From Galeruca laticollis (taxonomy: Eukaryota; Arthropoda; Insecta; Coleoptera; Chrysomelidae): a stretch of DNA of 64,000 nt. Numbering within the stretch: the stretch's first letter is position 1; each line of letters opens with the position of its first letter. Location of the stretch: NCBI GenBank assembly GCA_963921935.1, contig OY998176.1, forward strand, positions 137,714,299-137,778,298, in the 5' to 3' direction. Both the position numbers and the translations under genes were made by a program. This document shows positions 46,333 to 58,334 of this stretch, piece by piece. A model generated the notes under the pieces. The model had not been told where the DNA came from, made no database searches, and worked only from the letters and a program-made list of their open reading frames with translations.

Positions 46333-48258
46333 ATGGGCGCATTGCCTCGCCGGACCTTCACTCGACTCAACTCGTGGGAAGTAATTATGAAGAATGTAAC
46401 AAAGGCAAAACTAATAGGGAAGGAGGAGAGAAGTGAGAGGAAGACGAAGAGAGAAAATAGTATGAGGAGAGTCTCCTGGAACAGCACAAAACCAGAAAAC
46501 AATTGGAAAGGAGCGGAAGCGAAACTGCAAGAAAGCAGAAAAAAGAGAAGGAGAAGGAAGAAAGGTGCGAGATAGCGGAGAAAGAAGCGAGGGGAGTGGG
46601 TAGTAGAGTTATCTACGTAGAGCCAAGGAAGAGATGGAAAAGAAGAGAAAGAGAGAAGAGGTGGAAAGAAAAGGAAGAGTAAAGATGGAAAGAGGAGAAA
46701 GAGAAGAGATGGAAAGAAGAGAAAGAGAAGAGATGGAAAGAAGAGGAAGCGACACCGCAAGGAAGCAGTCTACAACAATAGGAAATGAGAGATATGAGGA
46801 GGCTAAGGTAGAGGGGGTGGCAAGTCAATCCAATGACATCATCATCATGGACGAAGAGGAAAAACAGAGGGGACAGTCCTAAGGAAAAGCAGACGGAAGA
46901 AAGGAAAGAACGAAGAAGGAATTAAAGAAAGAATGGGGCGAAAGCTGGAGGAGCTGGTATGGATCGAGGCACACCAAGACACGTTTGATATGGCGGATTT
47001 TAGAAGAATTTTGGTGGAGTTAAATGTAATTCATAGGGAGTTGGGGGAACAACAGCATGCGCAATGCAAAGAGTGCAAGGAGATAAAGGAGAGCAAGAGA
47101 ATAAGAGAGAAGCAGAGAAAATAAAAGAAGACCTTAAAAAGGGGGGATATTATGAGGAGTACAATAAAATTAAAGATGTTGAATGGGAAGAAGAAGTCTT
47201 CGAAACAACGAAATGGGAAAGAGCCAACACGGAGTAGATTATCTTGGGAAGGAGAAATTGTGCGATCATAAGTGGAGGAGACATTGAGAGGGGGACAAGG
47301 GATATCGTCCGGAGATGTAACAAGGAAATATGTACCCTGCTGGATAGCTGTCAGGAGGGTAGGTGTTATACTCTCGAAAGTCTATATGAAACAATGGAAA
47401 GTCTGGCTGGAATGGTCAGGCAAATACAAGAGAAGAGTGAGGTTAAAGTCATAATAGGGGAGGGAATAGATAAAATTAAGATAAGAAAAGCAATGGAGTT
47501 CATAGACAGGAAGGGAGAGATCATGTGGAAGATAGTAGCAGGATAGGGTGAATTGATGCAAGAAAAGGGGGAATAGAGAGAGAGAGTCACTTCTTATGAA
47601 AACTGGAGGCAAGCGTATGCGGATGTACAGAACAAGAGGAAGTCTCAAATCAACGTAGAAGGCTTGGGCGTCAAAGTTGAAAACATCAAAAAACCAACGG
47701 CGGAGACCTTATAGTTAATTTGAATGGTAGGGGGGCGGCTGCAAAGCTCAGATGTGAGTTGAGTGATAAAATGGGGGGGAATGACCATTAAGAAGAGGGA
47801 AGCCAGTTTTGATATCCTGAGCATTGATCCATCTGTAAACGAGCAGGAACTGAAAACGGCGGTGTGCGGATGGACGGAGTTGGATCAAACAGAGCTCAGT
47901 GTAGGGAGTCTGAGGGAGAGTAGGAGGGAGGCCAGATTGCCAATGTGAGTGTACGTAAAGAGAAGGCGGAGGTTTTACAGGGGCATAGGAACATGAAGTT
48001 CACTGGCAATACTGCAGGATAAGGGAGAGGTTTACCCCTCTCCGGTGTTACAAGTGCATGGAGTATGGACATAACTCCTACTCCTGCAAAAATAAGGAAA
48101 GGGACAGGATGTGCTTTAAGTGTCTCGCAGAGGGCCACAATGCGCAAAAGTGTACAGAAGCGGAATGCCTGTCATGGAAGAAGCTCGGACATAGAATGGA
48201 GTACCCAAAATATAGGGAGCTTGTCTTGGGCAAGAAGGAGATGCTCATCCACAGGTAG
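46333..48258 (+). pseudogene. R1-clade ORF1 (Gag-like) with zinc knuckles, broken
   Basis: A charged, Glu/Arg/Lys-rich protein spread over several frames. At 46,634-46,760 it has heptad-like repeats (REEMERRE). At about 47,244-47,546 there is a helical segment (ESLYETMESLAGMVRQIQE). At about 48,030-48,230 there are CCHC knuckles, CYKCMEYGHNSYSC and CFKCLAEGHNAQKC. The third has lost its cysteines (CLSWKKLGHRMEYPKY). Triple CCHC at the end of ORF1 is the R1/SART/Jockey arrangement. Several stops and shifts make it non-functional. Confidence 0.75.
46634..46760 (+). repeat. ~21-bp purine-rich minisatellite in ORF1
   Basis: About five or six imperfect copies of AGAGAAGAGATGGAAAGAAG, encoding REEMERRE-type repeats. 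Confidence 0.75.
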
Positions 48259-48430
48259 ATGTTCGTTAATCCGGCACACATGAACGCTACCGTGTGTGTC
48301 GGTGGAGAAGAAGGTCGGGTTTTAGCTGGTAGGCGCCCGGTCATGGCCGAGTGAATCCCACACGCCATGGTCTTCTTCCCAGGTAGTCTTTTGAAGATAT
48401 CCCCACCCACAATAAAACTCCTTTCTTCTT

Positions 48431-48593
48431 AAGATAGAACAATGCCGTCAAAGGGGTTGTTTTGTTGGAGTAGTTGGTTAGCTTCTTTCTTTAGTTTTAA
48501 ATACCTCCAGAGTACGCAAGTTACAGCAGCTAGTGATAGCTACGGCAGGAGTGATAGAGGTCCGGGAATAATGCATATTGCGGAGTGTGTTTC
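48431..48593. other. Unassigned sequence
   Basis: Short interval between the R1-clade tail and the gypsy remnant, with no recognised feature. Confidence 0.3.
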
Positions 48594-49985
48594 TTAATTT
48601 TGTATTAGTTTCGGTAATTCAGCTTGAAGGTACAAGTCTTTGAAGGATTGAAGATCGATTGCTTCTAACTTGATGTGTAGTTCTGTTTTCGTGAGTTCCC
48701 ATTCGAATGTTGGAAGTATTAATGGATTTATTGCTGTTATTTCTCGGATGTTACTAAATGTAGAAGTTGCAGTCCTAATTTCGATATTAAATATTATCGA
48801 AACAATTATCAAGTTTCTTATAACTCTTAACATTTAACAAGTCACGTTTTACTTTAGATTTCAAGTGTTGAGGTTTTATTTTATTCTGTTTGGCTTCACA
48901 ACTCTTAATAAATATGGTCTGATTGTCTTCGAAATTTACGGGGTCTTCGCTACTTTCGTTCTGGAGTTACTTTTTCTTCCAATGGCCGGTTTTACATGTC
49001 GTTGACGCCTATTTCCTAAAAAAATATCATTAATAGTTTCTTCAGTGAGGTCAAAAGGTTCTAGTGCTTTAGTATCACCTAGATCAAAATGTTTGCATTT
49101 GGTTACTGAATGTACAGAATAATTATAACAACATTTTGAATAATTTATTTTGGAGACATATTAATATTGAAGATGAATAACTAACTTACTATTAGAGTTT
49201 CTCGGCGTAATGAAGTGTAATCTGTTCTATGGTTCTATGTATCTTACAAAATTCCTGCAACAGTTGGCAATGAAATTCGGTTCCGCTGTCGAAGGTTATT
49301 GTTGAAGATACGCCAAAATGAATAAAAAGAAGCAGATCTTCGATTATTGATATTGCGTTTACTGATTCCATATAATAAGCTTGACCATATCCGGTAAATG
49401 AGTCCAAAAATGTCAAAAATCTTGTTATCATGATTTGAAATACATCTATGTGGATCATCTCGAATAATTTGGTGGGTGCAAGAGTGAGTGGATATTTATT
49501 AACCGGGGGATATTTCTCGGATTCTAGCGAAAAGCCCGTTCCAACACTCGCAATCCTATACACTTTTTAAAAATTATTCCTAGACACTTTTCTTCTTTGT
49601 TCTAGACACTTTTTTCCATTCTGACATTTCTCAGCCGACCCCAGAATACACCAAACTCAATCGATGAAATACACGTTTTAGTAACAGATGAGGTTTCCTT
49701 GGTAATATTCACAGACTAATTTCTATTTTGTTTGATTATTTATTGATTGTTGTAAAAGTTGGTCATATTTTCGCTGTATGGTATGCTTAATATAGTGTTC
49801 TCTTGGGCTGAATGTACAGTTTCGTCATCGTCCTTCTATTCCTATTATTCGTATTTCGTCTACGAGTATATCTTCTGGATTTCCCAAGATGGAGAGTCGT
49901 TTTCAATTTCCATTGCGTTGATTTCTATTCGGCTCAAGACATCAGCATTGGAGTTTTGTGAAATGAATTTGCCTATCATATAATA
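48594..49985 (-). pseudogene. Decayed gypsy-type Pol (RNase H end, integrase) and downstream sequence
   Basis: On the minus strand, 49,980-49,860 reads FISQNSNADVLSRIEINAME, the end of a gypsy RNase H. 49,563-49,192 reads KYPLTLAPTKLFEMIHIDVF ... FLTFLDSFTGYGQAYYMESV ... TFDSGTEFHCQLLQEFC, an integrase core whose DDE region is partly kept (HIDVF, FDSGTEF). The HHCC region between them is lost. Downstream (49,050-48,594) there is a broken frame of unknown identity (STFSNIREITAINPLILPT), possibly env, not established. No LTRs were found. It belongs to a different gypsy group from A-D. Confidence 0.7.
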
Positions 49986-50089
49986 TTATCATGTCGTTTA
50001 TCATATCATATATCGTATCAAATAAAATTGTCAGCAGAATAAACTTGAGGTTTTTCTCTCAAAGTTAAGTAAAAACAGAAATTTTAAAT

Positions 50090-50545
50090 GTTGTACTTTC
50101 CGTGCACTCACAAAGATCAAATCACTTTTATATTTTCAACATTTCTGTCACATCATAAAAGGGTAAAATTAGCATCCCTCAACTGATTTAATATCAAATC
50201 GTTTTTCGATATTCAGATTTTTAAAATAAACATATTACCTAAAATCCCCGTTCATTTTAAAACATTCCTCAATTTTATAGTTTGTTACTAGAACCAATAG
50301 GTTCAGTAAAAAAAATTAAAAAAGATATCCCACAGGATATTGCATTATTTTTCACCGAAAAGACTTTTAAGATTAAAAAATTATTTTAAATAAATTAAGG
50401 ATTTTAGTTAATGTTTTTATTTTAAAAAACTAAATATCGAAAATAGATTTGAAATTAAATAAGTTGAGGGATGCTAATCCCTTATGATGCGACAAGAATC
50501 TGGAAAAAGTATTGGTGGTTAGTTCTTCGTGTGTGCACGGAAAAT
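50090..50545. mobile_element. Foldback/MITE-like element with ~140-bp inverted repeats
   Basis: About 50,090-50,235 (TTTCCGTGCACTCAC ... TTAGCATCCCTCAACT) recurs inverted at about 50,395-50,545 (AGTTGAGGGATGCTAA ... GTGTGCACGGAAA) with scattered differences. The ~160-bp centre has no coding content. No clear target duplication is visible. Confidence 0.7.
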
Positions 50546-52261
50546 AAAAACTCAATTCTAATCACCACCTTGTAGGGGTTATATCTCCGAAGGGAGTGGC
50601 CTGAAGAATATTTGTTATAGGAATGACCCATTATAATTTTATACAGGCAATCACTCCAAGAATTTTGTCGCATGAATTGAGAAATACCCTGTTTCTCATA
50701 TAATCCTTAAATATATTATTCTCTGGAACTTGTCGCTTTCTTTCTGTTTTTCTCCATTGTTATTAAAATAACTTATAAACTATTTCAATGTCAGGTTTAA
50801 TGCTAAGATTGTTCATCAATAATTATTAACGATAAACAAAAAAGTCTTGAATCGTTCTTACCGTGTTTTCAATAGTTTGTAAATTATATTAATAGCAACG
50901 AAGAAAAACAGTAATACATTGACAAGTGCAATTAAAAATTATATAAAAAACGAAAAAAACTCTTCGCATAAAAATAGATATATTGAATTTAACTCTTACT
51001 CTAACTTCAATTAAAAAAAATTGGAATATCAAACAAAAATTTGTGGCAAAACAAACAGAGTCACGAAATATTAGAATCAAATTATGTACTATAGAATAAC
51101 AGGCAACTAAATTTTATTTCGGGTCATATTGACCCAAACTGTATAGCAGTGTTGGAAACATAATCCAATTATGGAAAAGAAAAATTATCACGTAAGGTCT
51201 GCGTTTTTCCTCTGCCTTAACATACATCCAATGCAGTGAACCTTTTAATGGAGAGCCTGTACAAATATTAAATCTCCAGTTGATCTCTGATCAAAAATTG
51301 CATCGAACATAGAGCGTTGCTAACGAGAAGAGTCCTCAAATTCACCTCTGAAAAGGAAAAATATAACTCGCGTATTCCACTTTTTCACATACACCTCTTT
51401 TGAAAGATAAATCAATACTTCTGGAAGTTCTCATACAGTAATAAATAATGAATGTAGGTTAGTCTGACGAAAATGGATTTCTGATCAAATCAGAATCGTA
51501 TGCTGTATCGGAAAGTCATTCAATATAGAAGAGGAGAGAAAGATTGTACAGATTGAAATAGGAAGAAAACTTTTAATCTCTTATGACAAAAAAGAAATTA
51601 CGAGGTAACTGGATCGAGTCAGTATCATGTTTTCAGAAGTTCCCACAAAAATTAATAAAATATTCTCCAATCTCAGCTATATACAGAGTGGCTGTGAAAC
51701 AATTCTCAGAATAAAATATTACTTGATCTAACATATAATTGAGAAAACTTGTTCTAATTATATCTATCCTTTTTAATTATAGAACGCGATATATTTTCAT
51801 ATGAGCGTTGTTATATTGCCCTTTGCTCATCATTACTCGTAGTGGGAAGAGAGCTTGTTCAATAAATTAATATTTATGCATGTTTCAGTTTTAATCTCAA
51901 CTAGTTCATCAACCAATTCCCACAATTAACAATAAAAATGTGAAAGTTAGTGTAGTGGAAGATAGACAGATAAAGAATCTTGATAATAATAAAAAATTCC
52001 ATTATTTCGGAGTGAGACAAGATAAGTTGTATAGGAAAAGGCCATTTCATAGATTGCTATCTTAAAAAATCTGGAATAGGAAACATAAAATAAAATCAGA
52101 TTCATCACAGTAATTTTCACAAGAGATTCAGATTCAAGAGGCCAATAATGTTATTAGAATAATTGGAAATTTTACCAGCAACGCTATTTCTGCTTTTTCT
52201 ACATATTATTTTGTGCTTATAGTTCAGCCATTATGGTGGCTAGTAATTGTAGAAGTAGATT
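50546..52261. other. Unassigned AT-rich sequence
   Basis: About 1.7 kb without a convincing gene or repeat. The only notable motif is the perfect palindrome GGGTCATATTGACCC at 51,121-51,135. It may be decayed element or host intergenic DNA. Confidence 0.4.
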
Positions 52262-52818
52262 TTGATGAAATTTACTGTCTCGATCCTAACTTTATGGAAT
52301 CTACTCATATTACTGTTTTAAATGGAACTGACTGTTTCTAGATAATTCCACAATATAATGATGATAAGATGTTAAAAATTCTAAGAAATTTTACAATTGG
52401 TTCGATACTAAATATCATCGTCAGAAGGACAGAAGTTACATTTCATTTGATGCCTACCTAATGTTTAATAATTATTTTTGGCCAGACCAAGAAGTGACCT
52501 ACCTTGTGATAGACTTAATATATATTAATATGGAAAAGAAGAATATATAATATTACAAATATCAAAGCTTAGATGTTATTAGCCCTGTGGGGATATCCTG
52601 GATACATTTTCTCCCATTTTAGGTCAGTGCAATGAAGTAGAAAACCAGGAAAACTATATCTGCTGATCTTTACAATTATCACTTAAGAAAACAGTTTAAA
52701 AGTGGAGAGCTTCCTAGATTTATCTGTCCATTGACTACTACATATTTCGGATTTCTCAAGTGGCTTCTAATTTCCAATTCCTCAAGGAAATTCATTTCAT
52801 GCTTCTTATCACAAATAT
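52262..52818 (-). mobile_element. Penelope-like element family 2, minus copy (3' part)
   Basis: The minus strand reads, from 52,818 down, the end of the GIY-YIG protein tail and then a 3' UTR that also occurs at 58,690-59,050 and in both arms of the palindrome at 60,810-61,425. The copy is interrupted at 52,818 by an RTE and resumes at 57,726. ATCACAAATAT at 52,808-52,818 is one side of the target duplication. Confidence 0.8.
52392..52424 (-). ncRNA. Hammerhead-like motif in PLE family 2
   Basis: Minus strand: CTGACGA, T, GATATTTAGTATC hairpin, GAAC (GAAA in the other copies), CAATTG. The change in the second box suggests an inactive copy. Confidence 0.4.
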
Positions 52819-53229
52819 AAGAGGTGCAAGGGGTGTAAGGGGGTGATGACTAAGGAGATCCAAAGTCAACCTCAATTGACAGCCTCACCTGCTCGAGCTA
52901 GTGCCCAACTCTTGGCACCCGGTGCACCCTGCTGGACAACCAAGGAGGCTCCGGCGTCCGAGTCATGGCGAAATAACCGTTAGAACGAGAGCTGAGGAAA
53001 TTCACCTCTCCATGGACCCCTTAACAACCCGCAATGGCCAGCGTGTTAGGGTAAACGGTCGAAAACCACGTTTATGATACGATAAGAGTACAGAAGATAC
53101 AAGGCCCTCAGTCTCCAGCGACCCGTGTTTCCTCAATCAAGGTAGCGATAGGACAAGAGCACGGGTAGAGGGTGCTGAGAATTCCTGGAGTGGATAGGGC
53201 TACCACGGGAAAGGAACGCTGCAAATTAT

Positions 53230-54120
53230 CACTTACAATGTTAGAACCCTATTGACAACATATACCTTCAGGAATTTGAAGGAAGAGCTCAAGTTCTTAA
53301 GGTGGGACATACTAGGAATCAGTGAGCATAAACGAAGAGAAGAGAAAGAACCGATACTTCAATCAGGTCACCTTCTATATTATGTGGGTACAGACAATAT
53401 AAACCAGGGCGGAGTGGGCTCCCGAATACACAAATCACAGGTGCGCGATGTCTTACAGATCCAAAGCGTAAATCCCAGGGTAGCATATCTTACACTTAGA
53501 TTAAACAGTGGGTATACATTGAAAATTATACAAACATATGCTCCCACCTCGACGCAAAAGGACGAAGATATTGTAAGCTTCTACGACGACATCAACACAG
53601 CTTTGCGACAGACACCTTCCCATTACACTTTGATTATGGAAGATTTTAACGCCAAATTAGACCACAAACAAGACGACTGTGAAACATCACTGGTAAGTTA
53701 TGGGAGAGAGGTGTGCGGCAGGGGGATGTCATCTTCCCCAAATTATTTATCAACCTGTTAGAGTACATGTTCAAACGCACAAACATCGAGAACCTCGGCA
53801 TCAACATTCATGGTGAAAAACTTAGTCGCCTTCGCTTCGCCGATAATCTGATATTAATTACAAATGATCTCAAAGAAGTGCAAGTAATGATGAGCGAACT
53901 GAACCTAGCATCCAGAGAGGTTGGGCTGAAAATAAATATAGACAAATCAAAGTTCATGACAAATGTAGTTGCCAGTGAAAACCTATCAGTGAACAACTTA
54001 AACATCGAGCAAGTATACTCCTATAAATACTTAGGCCACGAGATTCGATTGGGAAGGGATAATCAAACCTGCGAAGTTGGCAGGATCAATGTATTTTACC
54101 AGTACTAATCTACGGAGCCG
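53230..54120 (+). pseudogene. RTE ORF: endonuclease fused by deletion to the end of the RT
   Basis: An APE-type endonuclease reads IITYNVRTLLTTYTFRNLKE ... WDILGISEHKRRE ... IIQTYAPTS ... LIMEDFNAKLD; the usual G in front of DFNAK is E here. At about 53,700 it changes directly to GVRQGDVIFPKLFINLLEYM ... LRFADNLILITNDLKEVQ, in another frame. The ~400 residues between (end of endonuclease and most of the RT) are gone, and the catalytic FADD box reads FADN. A further deletion follows EVGRI (54,090), before VLPVLIYGAETLTL. Dead copy. Confidence 0.85.
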
Positions 54121-54135
54121 AAACACTGACTCTAA
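54121..54135. repeat. Target-site duplication (left) of the nested R1-clade element
   Basis: AAACACTGACTCTAA recurs at 57,321-57,335 and reconstitutes the RTE reading GAETLTLT when the insert is ignored. Confidence 0.85.
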
Positions 54136-57100
54136 GTCAGTCAGTGAGTCAGTGTGTTACCCTCGGATAAATCATAACGCCTCCAAAAACAAGGCAATGG
54201 AAGTCCTACAAATCAACCTTGGTAGGAGTAAAACCCATGACCTGACTGAAGTTATGGCAAAAAAATTAAAATGTTACTTGATAATAATGAGTGAGCCTAA
54301 CATCAACATTATTAAGGAGATGGGACCATGGATAACGGAGAAGAATTACGACACGGCAATAAGAGTGCTCAACGGAGAAAGGGCTATTGCTGGTTTAATA
54401 TAGGGGAATACAGAATAGTGTCATGTTATTTTTCACCAAGGCATAACATAGAGGAATTTGAAAGGTATTTGCAGGCTATAGAGACTGATATTACCAGAAT
54501 CAAAAGGAAAATAATAGTAGCGGGAGATTTTAATGCTAAATCGCCAGAGTGGGGATCGAAAAGAGAAGATTGCCGAGGTGAAAAACTGGTTGTATGGCTG
54601 GCAAAAATGATCTGATACTACGAAATAAAGGAAGTAATCCGACATTCATCTAAGGCATTCACGAATCCTTAATAGATGTCACTTTCAACTCAGGGAATTG
54701 TAACGACCAAATTCATGGATGGAAAGTGATAAATGACGAATCAGCAAGCTTGCACCAGTTCATATATTATGAGATAGGGGCGACCTCGGAAACCAGTACA
54801 ATTAAACATCAAAAACCTGGGTGGAATTTGAATAAGATAGATTCTGATATCTTTAGACAAACCCTTGGACTGGAAATCGAACGGAAAACGCAACTAAACT
54901 CAACCAGTCTTATGGAGTCCATGAGAAGAGCCTGTGATACATCGATGCCAAGGAAAAAGGGAACCCACAGAAAGCAAGAATATTATTGGTGGAATGAAGA
55001 AATCAATTGACAAAGAACAGAATGCAACAGACTCAGGAGGAAGAGAATGAGAATCAACATACAAAACCCAGCTGGTATAATAGAAGTAACCGAGAACTTG
55101 AAGGAAACTAGGACTAAAGTAAAGAAACTAATAATAAAAAGCTGAGTAGCAGCCTGGGAAAACATGTGTAGTACTGTCGAACATGATCCGTGGGGGAAAG
55201 CCTACAAAATAGTGATGGGGAAACTGGAATCCAATCCTCTGGACATACCCGCTGATCTCAGAAAACAGATTATAGATACCCTATTTCCGCAGCAAGGAAT
55301 AGTTGATTGGATACCTGGAGGAGGAGAATAGGAAGCAGCACAAGAAGTTACACTGGAAGAATTGAAGAATGCAGCTCAAAAACTGAAAACTCGCAAAGAT
55401 CCGGGCCCAGATGGAATCCCTCCAGAAATAACAAAATAGCCGAATGCCCCAACAAAATTAAAGAAATTATGGACAGAATCATTAGGTCAGGAGTATTTCC
55501 AGCAGAATGGAAAGTTGGAAAAGTAGTATTAATCCAAAACCTGGTAAGCAAGACGATAACACTTCATCGTACCGTCCCTTATGCCTTCTGGATACTATGG
55601 GCAAAATCCTAGAGCATATAATAGCCGCTAGAATAGCTAGCAAATTGGAGGAAGGTGAAGATATATATGAAATGCAATTTGGATTCAGAAAGGGTAAATC
55701 AACGATAGACGCAATTAAAAAAGTGGTGAAAGTAGCGGAAACGGAGATGAAAATAAATCAAAGATCCAGAGGCTATTGTGCCCTGATAACAATTGATATT
55801 AAAAATATTTTCAATACAGCATCATGTAAACATATAGTTAGAGAACTTAGAAGACGAAAATTTCCAAATACCTCCGAACACTGATAACCAGCTACTTTAC
55901 GGATCGTAGGATAATAGATGAAAATGGAGAGGAATATAGGGTTTCCGTAGGTGTCCCACAGGGGTCCGTACTTGGCATCCTTTTATGGAACATACTGTAC
56001 GACGGAATATTACGCCTAGAAACATCAGATAATGTGAACATCATAGCCTATGCTGATGACCTAGCAGTAGTTGTTACCGAAAGAACAGAAGAAGGGCTAA
56101 TGTTTACAGTAAATTCGACCCTAGAAATGGTAAGTAACTGGATACTAAGCCATTATTTGAAATTGGCGCCGGAAAAAACAAAGGCAATCCTATTAATTGG
56201 AAAGAAACAACTTAGGAGAAACGTAACGTTTAGAATTGACGAGGAAATAATACCTCCGAGTAGCAGCGTTAACTACCTGGGAGTGACCCTGGATACGAAC
56301 TTGACATATCGAAAGCACATCAAAAAAAAGACGATGAAGGCACAAAATACCATGGCGGCACTGATACGACTGATGCCAAGAAGAGGTGGCGCTACAGATG
56401 TGAAGCGAAGACTGTTAGCTGGAGTAGTGCACTCTATTATCCTGTATGCATGAACTATATGGAGTAAAGGCATTAAAATCAAGAGAAATCTGAGTCCCTT
56501 AGTAGAGTTGCAACGAACCCTCGCCATAAGAATATGTCTAGGATAAAAAACAATACCTACAGAAGGGGTCTAGTTATCTCCGGTATTATTCATATCCGAC
56601 TACTAATAGAAGAACGAGAAAAGACGCAGGGCAAAAGCCGAGCGGAATAAAATGAAGCTAGAGATAGAACACTTGCGATATGGCAAAACGAGTGGTCGAA
56701 TTGTGATAAGGGACGGTGGACTTATACACCCATTCCAGATGTGAAAACATGGTGGGAACGTACGCACGGCGATACAAGTTACCATCTGACCCAAATACTT
56801 ACCGGACATGTATGTTTTATGGCATACCTACATAGACTTGGACTCAAAGACAATGCGGTATGTATGTATTGCCAGTCACAAGATACTGTAGAGCACACCC
56901 TCATCGAATGCGATGAGTGGATATAGTTAAGACGGGAAGTAGAAACAGTAATTAAAGCTGAACTGACTGTAGATAGCATGATTAACTTCATGATGAGCCA
57001 ACAAACATACTGGATGGCAATCTCAGGTATGGTAAAGAAAATAATCGAGAAGAAAGAAACCGATAAGAGGAGGCGACTGGTAATATAGGAAAGAAAGAAG

Positions 57101-57320
57101 AAACAATGAGTACTAACATCAATACAACTACCCTGCCTGAAGTAATGTCTTTCGTCAGTCCTAGGCAAGGCCGCATGGTTACCAGAGTGGAAGATTTTTT
57201 AGCCGGTAAAAATCCGGCACTATCGGGCTACACATGCAGCTCGAGGGGACTCAGGTCCTCTCGATCTGCGTGTGTGGCTTTGTGTCTTGTTGAAGACTTT
57301 TGTTACCACAAGAGAAAAAA
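54136..57320 (+). pseudogene. R1-clade non-LTR element, 5'-truncated, broken ORF2
   Basis: Endonuclease start EVLQINLGRSKTHDLTEVMA and VAGDFNAKSPEWGSKR (to 54,615); a middle region (PGWNLNKIDSD) to about 55,300; RT motifs KDPGPDGIPPEI, SYRPLCLLDTMGKILE, QFGFRKGKSTIDAI, VSVGVPQGSVLG and YADDLAVVV (55,380-56,080); and the C-terminal CCHC CMYCQSQDTVEHTLIECDEW (56,855-56,920). A short 3' UTR (57,106-57,310) ends in poly(A). ORF1 is missing. At least six stops and shifts are seen. The insertion is flanked by a ~14-bp duplication. Confidence 0.88.
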
Positions 57321-57335
57321 AAACACTGACTCTAA

Positions 57336-57725
57336 CAAAGAACACCGCGAACAAAATAAGAGTAGCGCAAAGAAACATGGAAAGAATAATGTTAGGCTTA
57401 TCCGTAAGAGATACAGTTCCAAACACATGGGTGAGAAGGGGAAGTGGAGTAACAGATACCATCACAAGAATATTGACTCTGAAATGGAAATGGGCGGGTC
57501 ACCTAGCCAGAATAAACGACGGCAGCTAGACTAGAAAAATAACTTAATGGAGACCGTGAGATCACGCTTTCCGTAACAGATGCAGACCGCCCACTCGTTG
57601 GTCAGATGATCTGAAGCGCATCCTAACCAACTGGTTAAATACAGCACATGATATGGGGAGATGGAAATCTTTACGGGAGGCTTATGTCCAGCAGTGGACG
57701 AACATATAGCTGTGTGATGATGATG
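57336..57725 (+). pseudogene. RTE C-terminal region and (TGATGA) tail
   Basis: Reads NKIRVAQRNMERIMLGLSV ... LKWKWAGHLARINDGS, then stops within TRKIT. It is the standard RTE C-terminus, followed by a TGATGATGATG end at about 57,715-57,726. It continues the RTE frame interrupted at 54,135. Confidence 0.88.
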
Positions 57726-58275
57726 ATCACAAATATGAAGTACTTCTATTTCTGTGTTAGGTGTCAATGAATGATTGGTGCCAAGTAAATGTTTTGCGTA
57801 ATGAGATTCATCTGATTGTTTTTATCTGTATGCTCGTAAGTGTACACTGTATTGGACTTCAAAATTTCTAATGCATTGACCCAAATAGACAGCATTACAT
57901 TCCGGACATTATATATACTAGGCTTCGTTAATGGGGACATTTTTTTTAAATTTAACATTTTTGTACTCACATTACTTTCTGTTTTGAAAGAAATTGTTGT
58001 ATTTGTTGTTAAAGATATTAGCTTTGAAATATTATTAGAAATATCACCTGCATATGTGATGGATTTATAACTTTTTATTTGTTTAGTTTGTTTGGGAAAG
58101 ATAAGTTATAATGCCACTTTTCCATTTTTTTTATTATTGAGTTTATTTAAAATATATAATGAATAACCGTTGGATGTTGCTACTTGTTTAATTGTATTAA
58201 TTTCTCTATAAAAATAACATTTGTTCATATGAACTGAAAATGCTCTATATCATTGAGTTATATGCTGCTAATTAA
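57726..58275 (-). pseudogene. Penelope-like element family 2, minus copy (linker and GIY-YIG start)
   Basis: The minus strand shows NKCYFYREINTIKQVATSNGY and ITYAGDISNN (linker), then FKTESNVSTKMLNLKK and a degraded GIY-YIG region (IYNVRNVMLSIWVNALEI) with frame changes. It joins the piece at 52,262-52,818 once the RTE is removed. The RT proper is absent. Confidence 0.8.
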
Positions 58276-58334
58276 TGTGACATTGGATGATTGGAACTGT
58301 ATTCCTGGATTAATATTTTTATCTTCTAGTAATT

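Larger units (their letters stand above)
45910..48430 (+). mobile_element. R1-clade non-LTR element lacking ORF2 (5' region, ORF1, 3' UTR)
   Basis: A GC-richer segment with a 5' leader (about 45,910-46,330), a broken ORF1 (46,333-48,258) and a tail resembling R1-clade 3' UTRs (TTTTAGCTGGTAGGCGCCCGG near 48,319), ending around ACAATAAAAC. The whole endonuclease/RT ORF2 is absent between ORF1 and the tail. Boundaries are approximate. Confidence 0.6.
52819..57725 (+). mobile_element. RTE-clade retrotransposon with intact 5' end, internally deleted, carrying a nested R1 element
   Basis: It starts AAGAGGTGCAAGGGG right after the target duplication ATCACAAATAT (52,808-52,818) and ends in a TGATGATGATG tail before the second copy (57,726-57,736). 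The RTE parts are a GC-rich 5' UTR (52,819-53,230), endonuclease (53,230-53,695), a piece of RT (53,700-54,095), a short stretch to 54,135 and the C-terminus (57,336-57,710). Without the nested element it is about 1.7 kb. Confidence 0.88.

Noticed and set aside
51121..51135. Palindrome GGGTCATATTGACCC as the end of a piggyBac element
   Set aside because: No adjoining GGG|TTAA terminus or transposase sequence was found; kept only as a motif.
53693..53700. GTAAGT at the endonuclease/RT junction as a splice donor
   Set aside because: The missing RT sequence is absent from the DNA, so this is a deletion, not an intron.
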